Of a DNA stretch of 64,000 nt, positions 35,323 to 44,747 are shown one piece after another. The first letter of the stretch is position 1; each line of letters begins with the position of its first letter. The position numbers and the translations under genes are program-made. The DNA is from an uncultured Cryomorphaceae bacterium (GTDB lineage: Bacteria; Bacteroidota; Bacteroidia; Flavobacteriales; Schleiferiaceae), in the NCBI GenBank assembly GCA_913009655.1, contig CAJVWI010000004.1, positions 1 through 64,000 on the forward strand, in the 5' to 3' direction. The notes beneath the pieces are model-generated. The model was not told the DNA's origin and did not search any database. It was given only the letters and a program-made list of their open reading frames with translations.

Positions 35323-38300
35323 CTAGTTATCAATAATAAACCTGTAAGTCTTAACCCCCATGTCTGATTTGATTTGCAACAAGTAAATTCCCGCAGATAG
35401 ATTACTCAGATCAAAAGATTTTTTGACTCGCCCACTCTGATGATATTCATTATTATCAAGAATAAGATTTCCAGTTAAGGTCATTATTCTAAACTGAATG
35501 TCATTTGAAGCACCTATGTCAAATTCAATATCAAATTTACCCATGGTCGGATTTGGGTAAAGTCTGAAATTAGAGAGATTTAAATCCTCAATCCCAACTG
35601 TAAAATTCAAAGTGTCAGAAATTATTCCACAGGCATTCTGAGCAAAAACAATTGCTGTTCCAGGCCCATTTGTAATGAATATATGAGTTATAGAATCACC
35701 AGCTGCCGTTGTTCCATCGCTAAAATACCAACCTGTGCTATCTTGACCTGAAGCTCCAGAAACAAAATCCATCGTTACAGGATTTAAAGAAGTAACTGTA
35801 TAGGATGGACTAACTGTTGGGAGGGGAGCGTTAGCTGTTGTGAATGATGTTGGCGCCGACCATGTTGTCAATGAGCCAGGGCAGGAATCCCGAACGTAAA
35901 CATCATATGCCGTTCCTGGGTTAAGACCGGTTAAAGTTAACATCCCAGAGCTTGATAATCCCATATTATTAACACTTATTCCTTGACCTAAACTGAATCC
36001 AGCTGGACCATATTCTAAAATAGACATGATAGCTTGAGATCCTGGAGACCAAGTAATCGATGCGTCAGCACACCCAGGGGTTGAAATAGACACATTAGTT
36101 GGCGCAGCGCATTGTCCACTGACAAAGAAATTATCAAAGAATACATCAGGGCCATATCCGGAAATTCCATCAAAGCGGAAAACAACATTTTGGCCTATGT
36201 ATGTTGACGAAATAGTTACCGTTTCGGTAATAAATGTTCCAGGAGACGTAGTGCTTGACCCTGGGGTGTCAAAGGCCTGTCCAGATAAATCAACAAGAGT
36301 ATCCCATGAAGTCGATATAGTTGAACGGACAAGCAAAACAAGCTGATCATTAGGGTAAGAGGTATTAAATTGATGGCTCCATTCAAATGAAACTTGAGCA
36401 GCTGAAGAAATTGTCAATGGTGGTGATGTTAATTGAGCTGTTCCTGAAGACCATGACCAAAAATTACCTCGCATCGCATAGCCTGCTCCTAACGAATAAG
36501 ATGAGAACTGTCGTGAACCTGATGGTGTCCAACAAGTTAGAGGTACAGCATCAAAATTCTCTAAATATGGAGTACTATAAACTGAACATAACGTTTGAAT
36601 CGTAACCGGACCTGCCCATCCAGACAAATCAGTTGGGCCGCAAGAGTCGCGGACATAGAAATCATAAGCAGTATTAGCTGTCAAACCAGAAATAGTATGT
36701 GCTGAAGTAACATTATGTGCAACTGATCCTGTACTCGCTCCGGTTCCAGTATAAAATCCTGCAGGTCCCCACATCACAGATGATCCTTGAGGTGGGCTTG
36801 CGCTGGCCCACAAAACGTTTACAGTTGAAGCACTAACTGATCCAGAAGAAGGTGTCGGATCTGGACATGACGGTACAGCTTCTACATAAAAATTATCAAA
36901 AAACACATCAGGACCGTATCCGGAATTTCCAACAATTTGAAAAACGACATCTGTTCCAATGTATGTGCCAGGTAAATACTGAAGTTCATTAATAAATGTT
37001 CCTGGAGTTGTGGTTCCAGCTCCTGGACTTGAAAAATTGGTTCCAATTAGGTTAACGATAGTATCCCATGAGGTCGATGATACGGGACGCGCAAGAAGCA
37101 ATAATTGATCATTAGGATAACTACCTATGTATTGACCACTATGAGACCAATCAAAAGATACCTGTGCTAACGCTGAAATAGTTATTGGGCGTGATGTTAA
37201 AAGAGCATAATTACCATTGGTCCAACCCCAATAATTCCCACGCATTGAATTACCTCCACTCGCCATTGGATAAGAAGCAAACTGTCTAGTGCCACCACTT
37301 GGGTCCCAACAGGCTAAAGATGTCGCATTAAAATCCTCTGAATATGGCAAAGCTGCTGGTAAACAAGCAGTTGTAAATGAAACTGGGCCTTGCCACGGAC
37401 CAATATTTCCGATGCCACAACTATCTGCTACCCAAACTGTATAATTGGTAGAAGGAGTCAATCCCGTAATAGTATATGTATTCCCTGTGACCAAAACTGT
37501 ATTAGAAACAGATCCAGTTCCTGGATTAAACCCTGAAGGGCCCCATGCTACATAGGAACCTATTGTCGTTGGGGCTCCGTGTGCCCATGCTATTGCTGCC
37601 GTTGTAGCTCCAGGTGCTGCGGAAACATTTTGAGCGGGAAGACATGTTGGCTGAATTTCAAAATTAAAGTCATCGAGGTATACGTAGTAATATTGACTTT
37701 GTAAAAGCCGCAGTGCAACATGAGAATGACCTGAAGTTACAGCAGGAAAAGCAACAGTATATTCATCAAACGTGGTTGTCAAATCTATGGTGTCGACAGG
37801 AACAAAACTTGATGAAGATCCCGGAGTAGACATTGTTCCTACAATCAATTTAGATTGACTAAATGATGAACTCTTTGCCAGCCGCATTCGAATTTGTGCG
37901 TTGTTCTGATCTAGATCAGACAATAAAGGCGAAATGAATGTCACATTTGTAGAACTTGAATTGTATATACTTATGTAATTGGGTGTCGTATAAGCGGATG
38001 TCTGAAATGTGCTGGGCAGTTGTACTTCAGCTGTATAGCCTGATCCCGAACCGGTTATCGACCAACATGCCGGGCTATCTCCATCAACATAAGAGTCCCA
38101 ATCCTCATAATATCCTAAAGCAGCACTAAATGGAGAACAAAGAGTGGTAAACATGTATGGACCCGTCCAAATTGAATTACCATTTCCCTGACCTGTACAG
38201 TTTCGCATAACATAATATTCATAATTCTGATTTGCAGACAAACCAGAAATAACATGGTTTGAGGAATTTGCTGTATCTAAATTTCCTGTTCCAACTGTGA

Positions 38301-39684
38301 AACCCACAGGGCCCCATTGAATAACGAAGTTTGAACCTGCAGAATTCCAACTTAGAGTTGCTGATGTATCAGAAATAGAAGATACTCCAAGTGTAGTAGG
38401 CTCGGGACACGATGGCTGCTGTTCAATGACCAGATCATCAAGCCATGCATCATTTGACCAAGCAGACCACCCAACAAAACGAAATTCTGCATTAACGCCA
38501 AAATAAGTGGAGGAATCTAAGTTTAATATTTCTGATTTGTAGGTTCCTGGGCTATTCCAAGTTGCTCCATCTTGAGAATCAAATGAGGATCCTTCAACAT
38601 CCCAAAGGGTGTCCCAAATAGAAGACCCAGAGATACGAGCCAATAAAGCTAGTCTTTCAGAAGAAAAGCCACTTGAGTGAGACCATTTAAACTTAACACG
38701 AGCAAGAGAATTTAAATTCACAGGGGCCGTCGTCAAGTAACCTATACCATTAGATTGCCATACTCCACCCATGTCAGCATGCGCTGCGTTTGCATCTTGA
38801 TCCCATTGTTGAGAGCCTCCGGATAAAATGAAGCAATTCGGAGGCCAAGAAGTGAAATTTTCAGATACGGGTAAGCTTTGGGTAACACAAGGAGTGCATA
38901 ATTCTATGGGACCACTCCACAAAGAATATCCATTTCCAGCAACTGAGCAATTAGATCTGACATAAAAATCATAACAACTATTAGCGCTCAAACCTGAAAT
39001 TGTTGGATTTGTTGATGTTACATTAACAGTCGTTCCTGTTCCTTGGGTAAACCCTGCTGGTCCATATTCTACGTCAAATGAGGAACCGCTCGCGGTATAA
39101 GAAAACGACAATGACGTATCTGTTTTTGCTCCTGGGGTAAGATAATAAGGCTGCGGACAAACGGGTGGAGCTCCAACATAAACTGTATAATCATGAACCT
39201 CTCCATAGGTAAATGAGGAGCAAGACTCTGTCGCTAGCAAAGCGGTTCCACTCCATTTACATCTCAAGCGCATCCTGTGCGCGCCTTGAGAGATGGTCGT
39301 TGGAATGACTATGTTTTCAGCATAAACGACATTGGCACTCGGCCCTGCTTGAGATGCTGACCAAAGATGCTCTCCCGTATCATCAAAGTCCCCATCGTCA
39401 TTATTATCAATCCATATAGCATACCACTGACTTGAATATCCTGAAGTCACAGACAAAACTAATTGAGCAGTCTGCTGAATTTGAACTGTGTCTGTTGTGT
39501 AATCCCCGTAGCCAGAAGTAGAGCAGCCCGTAGCAGTTTGGACTACATTATTAAGAGTAACATCATCAAGATTGTCTCCCACAGTACAACCTGTTGTATA
39601 GAGACCAGTTGTACAATAAGTTTGAGAATTAACACTGTGGCCTAAAGCCATTATTAAGAAGCAAAGTGCGTAAATTCGTTTCAT
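35323..39684 (-). CDS. Giant T9SS-secreted adhesin-like protein with FN3 and jelly-roll modules
   Basis: 1453 residues. Signal peptide (cleavage after SVNSQ), a GEVED-type domain at ~25-170 (IWIDNNDDGDFDDTGEH, GEVHDYTVYV), then alternating fibronectin-III-like modules (each with ...YGPAGF..GTG...I.GL..NT.Y..YVR..C) and MAM/jelly-roll-like modules (each ending DNF.V....C). There are about five FN3 and four jelly-roll units, then a PKD-like unit and a type A T9SS sorting domain (LYPNPTMGKFDIEFD near the end, last residues YRFIIDN). It should be exported through the outer membrane and attached to the surface, with a role in adhesion or in binding polymers. Monocistronic. Confidence 0.88.
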   Translation of the reverse strand: MKRIYALCFLIMALGHSVNSQTYCTTGLYTTGCTVGDNLDDVTLNNVVQTATGCSTSGYGDYTTDTVQIQQTAQLVLSVTSGYSSQWYAIWIDNNDDGDFDDTGEHLWSASQAGPSANVVYAENIVIPTTISQGAHRMRLRCKWSGTALLATESCSSFTYGEVHDYTVYVGAPPVCPQPYYLTPGAKTDTSLSFSYTASGSSFDVEYGPAGFTQGTGTTVNVTSTNPTISGLSANSCYDFYVRSNCSVAGNGYSLWSGPIELCTPCVTQSLPVSENFTSWPPNCFILSGGSQQWDQDANAAHADMGGVWQSNGIGYLTTAPVNLNSLARVKFKWSHSSGFSSERLALLARISGSSIWDTLWDVEGSSFDSQDGATWNSPGTYKSEILNLDSSTYFGVNAEFRFVGWSAWSNDAWLDDLVIEQQPSCPEPTTLGVSSISDTSATLSWNSAGSNFVIQWGPVGFTVGTGNLDTANSSNHVISGLSANQNYEYYVMRNCTGQGNGNSIWTGPYMFTTLCSPFSAALGYYEDWDSYVDGDSPACWSITGSGSGYTAEVQLPSTFQTSAYTTPNYISIYNSSSTNVTFISPLLSDLDQNNAQIRMRLAKSSSFSQSKLIVGTMSTPGSSSSFVPVDTIDLTTTFDEYTVAFPAVTSGHSHVALRLLQSQYYYVYLDDFNFEIQPTCLPAQNVSAAPGATTAAIAWAHGAPTTIGSYVAWGPSGFNPGTGSVSNTVLVTGNTYTITGLTPSTNYTVWVADSCGIGNIGPWQGPVSFTTACLPAALPYSEDFNATSLACWDPSGGTRQFASYPMASGGNSMRGNYWGWTNGNYALLTSRPITISALAQVSFDWSHSGQYIGSYPNDQLLLLARPVSSTSWDTIVNLIGTNFSSPGAGTTTPGTFINELQYLPGTYIGTDVVFQIVGNSGYGPDVFFDNFYVEAVPSCPDPTPSSGSVSASTVNVLWASASPPQGSSVMWGPAGFYTGTGASTGSVAHNVTSAHTISGLTANTAYDFYVRDSCGPTDLSGWAGPVTIQTLCSVYSTPYLENFDAVPLTCWTPSGSRQFSSYSLGAGYAMRGNFWSWSSGTAQLTSPPLTISSAAQVSFEWSHQFNTSYPNDQLVLLVRSTISTSWDTLVDLSGQAFDTPGSSTTSPGTFITETVTISSTYIGQNVVFRFDGISGYGPDVFFDNFFVSGQCAAPTNVSISTPGCADASITWSPGSQAIMSILEYGPAGFSLGQGISVNNMGLSSSGMLTLTGLNPGTAYDVYVRDSCPGSLTTWSAPTSFTTANAPLPTVSPSYTVTSLNPVTMDFVSGASGQDSTGWYFSDGTTAAGDSITHIFITNGPGTAIVFAQNACGIISDTLNFTVGIEDLNLSNFRLYPNPTMGKFDIEFDIGASNDIQFRIMTLTGNLILDNNEYHQSGRVKKSFDLSNLSAGIYLLQIKSDMGVKTYRFIIDN
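36100..37360 (-). repeat. Duplicated jelly-roll/FN3 module in the adhesin gene
   Basis: The third and fourth jelly-roll units (roughly 36,870-37,360 and 36,100-36,590) share SYPNDQL.LL.R, SPGTFI.E and GYGPDVFFDNF, with recognisable DNA identity at period about 770 bases. This is a more recent duplication than the other modules, as expected for surface proteins that grow by module gain. Boundaries are approximate. Confidence 0.65.
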
Positions 39685-39773
39685 AAATGAAAAACTGTTT
39701 TAAAGTATATTTTCAACAAAGTAGCAAAATCATTCTTTAAAATACCATTTGCAGAATCAATGCAACTGTAAAA

Positions 39774-40958
39774 ATGAATAAAAAATTCTCAATACCAGCA
39801 TCCGTTTACTCATTTGTAATTGCTGCCTGCGCATCTCTTTCTTTCTTTACTTACTGTGCTCTCCCGGCAGCTCCAGACGGAGGGGCTAGAGATACTGACC
39901 CTCCCACAATTATATCCAGCAGCATTAGTCAAGGATCAACAGGTGTTATAACAAATAAATTAGTTTGGACGTTTAATGAATATATTGTTCTAAAATCTCC
40001 ATCTCAAAATATACATTCGTCACCCCCTCTTCCGCAGAATTCAAAATTTGAAACTCGGGGGAAATCATTTATTATTTCTTGGGAAGGATCTCTTATCGAA
40101 AACTCTACATACGTATTACAATGGGGAGCCGCAATTAGAGATTTGCATGAGGGAAATGTCATCAAAGGAGTTCAGTGGGTATTTTCTACAGGTCCTTATT
40201 TAGATTCTGGTGAAGTTTTCGGACAAATAATTGATCCATGGACAGGTCTTCCCTCTAAAGATGTTGCTGTTTGCCTATATCCTAAGAAATCATCAAACGA
40301 CTCAGCCATATTTAAACCTGCATTATATTCTTCAAGAACAAATGATTCAGGATTTTTCAAATTTGAACATATTATGAAAGATGACATTTATGATATTCGG
40401 TCTTTTGAAGATCCTGATGGAAATAATCGCCTAAATCCTGGCGAAATTAAACCAATCGCTTATTTGCAAAATGTGAAACCCCACGAAATGGATACAGCCT
40501 ATTCAAAAAATAGATTTTTTCAATCAATACCTCTTTTAAAATCAGGAAGCATAGCTGATAGTGCAATTAAATGGATCCCATGGGGAGCTGATAGTTCAGG
40601 TATTTTAACAATCAAATATGTCATTGGATGCGATACTGGATTTTACAGCAATATTCAAACAAAGCCCATTATAATTGAGCTTAAAGATAAAAAAGGGGTT
40701 TATGCTCAATGGTCTTCTTCTCAATTGTGCGACAGCAATACTGTTGATATTTCTGGACTTCCTCCTGGTAAATATGAATTACAAGCATTTTATGATAGAA
40801 ATGGAGATGGCAAATTAAATACGGGAAACTATTGGAAAAAAGAAAATCCTGAGACTAGAATTTCAGCCAAAATACCCATTGAAATCAAAGCAAATTGGAC
40901 GATGGAAACTAGTTGGGAGATTAGTCGAATAGATCCAATCTATAAAGTTTTTCACTGA
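39774..40958 (+). CDS. Ig-like (SbsA-type) domain lipoprotein
   Basis: 394 residues with a lipoprotein-type start (SFFTYCALPAAPDGGARD, Cys28, then the DTDPP motif usual in this family) and a bacterial Ig-like domain at ~40-140 (TNKLVWTFNEYIVL, ILQWGAAIRDLHEG-like strand YVLQWGAAIRDL). A transthyretin/CarboxypepD-like segment follows (GEVFGQIIDPWTGLPSKDV, GFFKFEHI) and a last part with EF-hand-like loops DPDGNNRLNPGE and DRNGDGKLNTG. Conserved Flavobacteriia envelope lipoprotein of unknown role. Divergent from the adhesin; its 3' end overlaps the nitrilase-family gene by 7 bases. Confidence 0.8.
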   Translation: MNKKFSIPASVYSFVIAACASLSFFTYCALPAAPDGGARDTDPPTIISSSISQGSTGVITNKLVWTFNEYIVLKSPSQNIHSSPPLPQNSKFETRGKSFIISWEGSLIENSTYVLQWGAAIRDLHEGNVIKGVQWVFSTGPYLDSGEVFGQIIDPWTGLPSKDVAVCLYPKKSSNDSAIFKPALYSSRTNDSGFFKFEHIMKDDIYDIRSFEDPDGNNRLNPGEIKPIAYLQNVKPHEMDTAYSKNRFFQSIPLLKSGSIADSAIKWIPWGADSSGILTIKYVIGCDTGFYSNIQTKPIIIELKDKKGVYAQWSSSQLCDSNTVDISGLPPGKYELQAFYDRNGDGKLNTGNYWKKENPETRISAKIPIEIKANWTMETSWEISRIDPIYKVFH

Positions 40959-41767
40959 AGAGTAAATGAATCAGCATCATCAATAAAAGGATATCGTTTT
41001 CTTACTGCTGATAAATGCAAAGCGTCAAAAGTTGTTACTATCCAACCCGGTTTTGAGTGCTGAGCTTCTGAAAGAGTATCCCCTTTTGGACCAATAGTTA
41101 ATGACCCTCCAATATGATTGGATTCAAAGCCATCGATTCCTATTCGATTCACCCCAGTTACATAACATTGATTTTCAATAGCGCGTGCCTTTATGAGCGT
41201 CTCCCATGCATTCTGCCTAGATTCTGGCCAATTTGCAGGGACTAATATGCCATCATACTCATGTTTACCTTTTATCGGTTGTTGGCGAAGCCATACTGGA
41301 AATCGAAGATCATAGCAAACGGCAAGCAATAGGCTCCAGCCTTTTATCTTTATAATCACACGAGAGACTCCCCCGTCAAAAGAGTCTAATTCACCAGCAA
41401 TTCCAAAAAGATGTCGTTTATCATAACTGATCGTTTCACCCGTAGGGCCAATCATAAAAAAACGGTTCCTATAACGGTCCTCGTTAGGAACAAAAACAGT
41501 GCCTCCAACCCAAGCTTTTTTAGTTGCAGACCATCTCTTCAAAGCGTCCAGAATTTTTTCCACATTTCTCTGCGTAGCAACTTCTGTTAATATGTCAATA
41601 TTAGTTACAAAGCCTGTTGCGAATGTCTCTGGTAACAAATAAATATCTGCATGTGGAGAGGTCTCAAAATATGAGTCAATTGATATCAGATTTTCTTTTA
41701 TATCGCCCCATTTTATATCCATCTGTAAGGAAGCGATATTTATATTTTCCCGCCGATCTACTGTCAT
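40952..41767 (-). CDS. Nitrilase-superfamily amidohydrolase (omega-amidase-like)
   Basis: 271 residues with the complete carbon-nitrogen hydrolase triad: Glu47 in LLPETFATGF, Lys117 in YDKRHLFG and Cys151 in LAVCYDLRFP. The overall pattern, including the N-terminal SLQMDIKWGD and the C-terminal RKRYPFIDDAD, fits YafV/NIT2-type omega-amidases, which hydrolyse 2-oxoglutaramate in metabolite repair. Its start overlaps the SCO1 stop by 4 bases, so it is translated after SCO1, perhaps only by chance of gene packing. Confidence 0.88.
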   Translation of the reverse strand: MTVDRRENINIASLQMDIKWGDIKENLISIDSYFETSPHADIYLLPETFATGFVTNIDILTEVATQRNVEKILDALKRWSATKKAWVGGTVFVPNEDRYRNRFFMIGPTGETISYDKRHLFGIAGELDSFDGGVSRVIIKIKGWSLLLAVCYDLRFPVWLRQQPIKGKHEYDGILVPANWPESRQNAWETLIKARAIENQCYVTGVNRIGIDGFESNHIGGSLTIGPKGDTLSEAQHSKPGWIVTTFDALHLSAVRKRYPFIDDADSFTLQ

Positions 41768-42453
41768 GATTGATTCAAATCTTTGAGTCTTTCATTTAAG
41801 AGTAATGCGATATGATCGATCAACAAATTAGTGTCATCATCAGAGGTCCCATCATAGTAGCCCCTTAACCTGCCTTTGTGGTCTACTAAAACTAAATTCT
41901 CTGTGTGTATGAAGCTGTGTTCATCCCAACCTTCCCCTTCTTTAAGAACGGTAAAATATGAAGTTCTAGCCAATTTATTAATCAACACGGGATCACCGGT
42001 TAAAAGAATCCATCGATTATAATCTACCGAATTTTGATCAGCATAATTTTTTAAAACTTCCGGCGTATCGTATTGTGGCATTGCCGAATGTGACATGATT
42101 TTTATAGCATCGTTGTCTATATATTTAGATTGGACTTTACGCAAGCTTTTGGCCATATCAAGACATATTCCGGGACATGTTGTGAAAAAATAATTAATAA
42201 TTCTGATATGGTTTTCCACATCATCTTGCGTAACCTCCATCCCGTTTTGAGAAATTAGAGAAAATGGAGCAACGGTATGATCTATTCCTTTTGATTGCAA
42301 TGATTCGTCTACAAGACCTGGATTCAAATCATTGGGATTCAATATTGGCAATGTAAAATCCGGTGTTTGAATCCTTATCGATAAAAATATCCCCAGAGAA
42401 AAGACCAAGAGAATTCCTCCTATTTTCAAATATTCCGATTTTTTTAACCCCAT
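41764..42453 (-). CDS. SCO1/SenC copper chaperone
   Basis: 229 residues, N-terminal membrane anchor (~10-28) and a thioredoxin-like SCO domain. Copper-binding motif TTCPGICLDM gives Cys93 and Cys97, and the distal ligand is His183 in HSFIHTENLVLV. SCO proteins deliver copper to the CuA site of cytochrome c oxidase or act as thiol-disulfide factors. It is transcribed divergently from the MbnP operon, 82 bases away, so both could share a copper-responsive control region. Confidence 0.9.
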   Translation of the reverse strand: MGLKKSEYLKIGGILLVFSLGIFLSIRIQTPDFTLPILNPNDLNPGLVDESLQSKGIDHTVAPFSLISQNGMEVTQDDVENHIRIINYFFTTCPGICLDMAKSLRKVQSKYIDNDAIKIMSHSAMPQYDTPEVLKNYADQNSVDYNRWILLTGDPVLINKLARTSYFTVLKEGEGWDEHSFIHTENLVLVDHKGRLRGYYDGTSDDDTNLLIDHIALLLNERLKDLNQS

Positions 42454-42535
42454 ATCACTAATTTATATGATCTTTATAAGTGTTTTGGCTCAATTTATGC
42501 CTTAACAAAGGAACATCATCTGATTTCTAATTACA

Positions 42536-43288
42536 ATGAAAAAATTCAAAATTCTATTTATAATTCTCATTGGAATATTCACTTCATGCGATAAAAATCA
42601 AGGACCTGAAACTGTTGATCTAGAGTTGCAATTTGTGCCAAAATTTAATAATGCCATTTTTTCTTATGAAACAGATTCTTTGATCCAAAGCACTACTCAA
42701 GACACACTTATTTTTACACGTTCTGATTTCCTCTTGTCGAATTTTAAGCTGACGGCAGATGATGGAAGTGTAATAAAGTTTGAGAATACTTATGCTTTTG
42801 TGAAAGGGGCTTCTCCTGACACCATAAAACTCCCATTATCTATCCCCTCAGGCAATTATGTGGGCATTTCTTTTGATCTCGGATTAGATAGTGCCGCAAA
42901 TCATTCTGATCCATCAACATGGTTACCCAATCACCCATTAAATCCCTCATTAAATAATTTACATTGGGGATGGACTGGTGGTTATGTATTTGCTGCTTTA
43001 GAAGGTTATTATCAAAATATGGGGGTTAAAACTCCTTGGCTCTATCATATTGCCCTTAATGAAAACCAAACTGCTGTGAATTTATCAGGCGCTTTTGATT
43101 TATCAGATTTTAAGACGCTTGAAATCAAATGGAATGCCGAAATGCTGTTTCATAACCTATTTAGTCTCCGTCCAGGAATAGATGGAGATTTTACTCATAG
43201 CACAAACGACAATGGTTTGGCAAAAAAACTAGTTCAAAATTTGAGTACAAGTTTCTCAAGCGGCTCATTAAAAAATAGAACTCCATGA
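42536..43288 (+). CDS. MbnP-family copper-binding lipoprotein
   Basis: 250 residues. Lipobox GIFTSC (Cys18). The domain matches the MbnP family: VDLELQFVPKFNN at the start, FTRSDFLLSNFKL, then IPSGNYVGISFDLGLD and the aromatic hallmark NLHWGWTGGYVFAALEG. In methanotroph relatives (MbnP/CorA) an oxidised tryptophan (kynurenine) helps bind copper, and the oxidation is done by the neighbouring di-haem enzyme MbnH. Here the next gene encodes just such an enzyme with an ATGA overlap. The role as a copper carrier or sensor at the cell surface is inference. Confidence 0.85.
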   Translation: MKKFKILFIILIGIFTSCDKNQGPETVDLELQFVPKFNNAIFSYETDSLIQSTTQDTLIFTRSDFLLSNFKLTADDGSVIKFENTYAFVKGASPDTIKLPLSIPSGNYVGISFDLGLDSAANHSDPSTWLPNHPLNPSLNNLHWGWTGGYVFAALEGYYQNMGVKTPWLYHIALNENQTAVNLSGAFDLSDFKTLEIKWNAEMLFHNLFSLRPGIDGDFTHSTNDNGLAKKLVQNLSTSFSSGSLKNRTP

Positions 43289-44382
43289 TTTTCTTCAAAC
43301 GGTTGATAAGTGTTACATGGCTTTTTATAGCCTACAGCTGTGGAGACCCAGGCCCAAATAAGCCTCATTTAACAACCCCATATATTTTACCGATTCCGCC
43401 AGGATTTCCGCAGCCAGCGCTTCCAAGTGACAATGAGCTAACAGAGGAGAGCATAATACTAGGTAGATTGTTATTCTATGATCCAATTTTATCATTGGAT
43501 AGCTCTCAATCTTGCAGCTCATGTCATAATCCGTCTTTTGGGTTTACTGACAATGGGAATAAATATAGTACGGGTGTTGACGGATCTGTAAGTTTTAGAA
43601 ATTCCATGCCACTGCACGACTTAGCTTGGGGGAAGCAATTCGCATGGGATGGAGGAATGCCTAGTCTTCGAGAGCAAGCGTTAGAGCCTATTCAGAACCC
43701 AACGGAGATGAAAGAGAGTGTGGTTAATGTCGTGGAGAAACTAAAAAGACAACCCTTATATGAACAGGCTTTCAATGCAGCCTATGGTGATTCGGAAATT
43801 AATCCAGATAAAATAGGTCTGGCGTTAGAACAATTTATGTTAATCATTTTAAGTGGAGGCTCAAGTAAGTTTGATAACGTAAATGCAGGAATTGAATCAT
43901 TTACTGCTGAAGAACAACTTGGTGTTCAATTATTTAATGCAGAAGCAAATCCTGATGGATCTCCAAAAGGAGCTGATTGTTTTCATTGTCATGGCGGAGC
44001 GTTATTTACAAATAATACGATAGTAAATAATGGCTTAGACAGTATTTTAACAGACTTAGGAAAAGGTGGCATAACAAATTTAGAAGTTGACAATGGGAAG
44101 TTCAAAGTTCCTTCTTTACGAAACCTAGCATATACTCCACCTTACATGCATGATGGACGTTTTCAGACATTAGAAGAAGTGCTTGAATTTTACAATAGCA
44201 ATGTTCTTTCTAACTCTCCTAACTTAGCACCAGGAATGACGGGGTTTGTTCAATCCCATTCTAGTGGAGAACAAGGGCTTAATTTATCTCTTTCTGAAAG
44301 ACAAGCTATTGTTGCATTTTTAAATACTTTAACCGATACTCGTATCGAAACAGATACACTTTATCAAAACCCTTTTAAGTAA
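43285..44382 (+). CDS. Di-haem cytochrome c peroxidase/MauG-like enzyme (MbnH-like)
   Basis: 365 residues with a lipoprotein-type signal (FIAYSC, Cys19). Two c-type haem sites: CSSCH (Cys77, Cys80, His81) and CFHCH (Cys232, Cys235, His236). The inter-haem tryptophan region is FAWDGGMPSL (Trp121). The C-terminal YMHDGRFQTLEEVLEF block is typical of the BCCP/MauG superfamily. Because the partner gene is MbnP-like and overlaps by 4 bases, an MbnH-type tryptophan oxidase is more likely than a simple peroxide scavenger. Periplasmic or outer-membrane-anchored. Confidence 0.88.
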   Translation: MIFFKRLISVTWLFIAYSCGDPGPNKPHLTTPYILPIPPGFPQPALPSDNELTEESIILGRLLFYDPILSLDSSQSCSSCHNPSFGFTDNGNKYSTGVDGSVSFRNSMPLHDLAWGKQFAWDGGMPSLREQALEPIQNPTEMKESVVNVVEKLKRQPLYEQAFNAAYGDSEINPDKIGLALEQFMLIILSGGSSKFDNVNAGIESFTAEEQLGVQLFNAEANPDGSPKGADCFHCHGGALFTNNTIVNNGLDSILTDLGKGGITNLEVDNGKFKVPSLRNLAYTPPYMHDGRFQTLEEVLEFYNSNVLSNSPNLAPGMTGFVQSHSSGEQGLNLSLSERQAIVAFLNTLTDTRIETDTLYQNPFK

Positions 44383-44747
44383 TGAAATATTTTATATTGT
44401 GTTTTTCTCTTTTACTAACGACAAATGCTTTCGCTCAAAAAAAAGTTGAACTCAGATTTATCACAGACGGCGTTTGTGGCATGTGCGAAAATCGAATTGA
44501 AAAAACCTTATTAAATCTTCGTGGAGTTTGGACTGCGGAATGGGACCTATCGACTCATGAAACTTTTGTCGTTTACAACACAAAAAAAATAACCGAGAAC
44601 AAAATTCACGAGGCCTTATCTGATGTTGGCCACGATCAGATTTGTTCTTGCACAGAAAGTAAAATCCTAGCCTTTGAAGAGTCCTACAGTAACATTAATC
44701 CCTGTTGCAGATATCGAGATCGAAATGTCATCGAAGCACACAAATGA
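44382..44747 (+). CDS. HMA-domain metal-binding protein, periplasmic
   Basis: 121 residues. A signal peptide (cleavage after AFAQ) precedes a heavy-metal-associated ferredoxin-like fold with GVCGMCENRIEKTLLNL (Cys32, Cys35) and a C-terminal Cys-rich tail (SCTE, NPCCRYRD). The motif binds Cu(I) in Atx1/CopZ-type chaperones. Exported HMA proteins of this type usually accompany a TonB-dependent receptor in Bacteroidota. It starts one base inside the stop of the di-haem gene (TAATG) and overlaps the receptor start by ATGA. Confidence 0.85.
   Translation: MKYFILCFSLLLTTNAFAQKKVELRFITDGVCGMCENRIEKTLLNLRGVWTAEWDLSTHETFVVYNTKKITENKIHEALSDVGHDQICSCTESKILAFEESYSNINPCCRYRDRNVIEAHK

Noticed and set aside
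35323-39684. Repeated segments that could be mistaken for a CRISPR or satellite array
   Set aside because: The repeats are protein modules of several hundred bases with diverged DNA, not short identical repeats with spacers.
42454-42535. Copper-responsive operator between SCO1 and the MbnP operon
   Set aside because: No clear dyad or known CueR/CsoR-like site could be picked out by eye in the 82-base gap, so it is not listed as a feature.
44705-44743. Earlier TTG start for the copper-operon TonB receptor
   Set aside because: It would put hydrophilic residues before the signal peptide and lie inside the HMA gene; the ATGA overlap start at 44744 is better.
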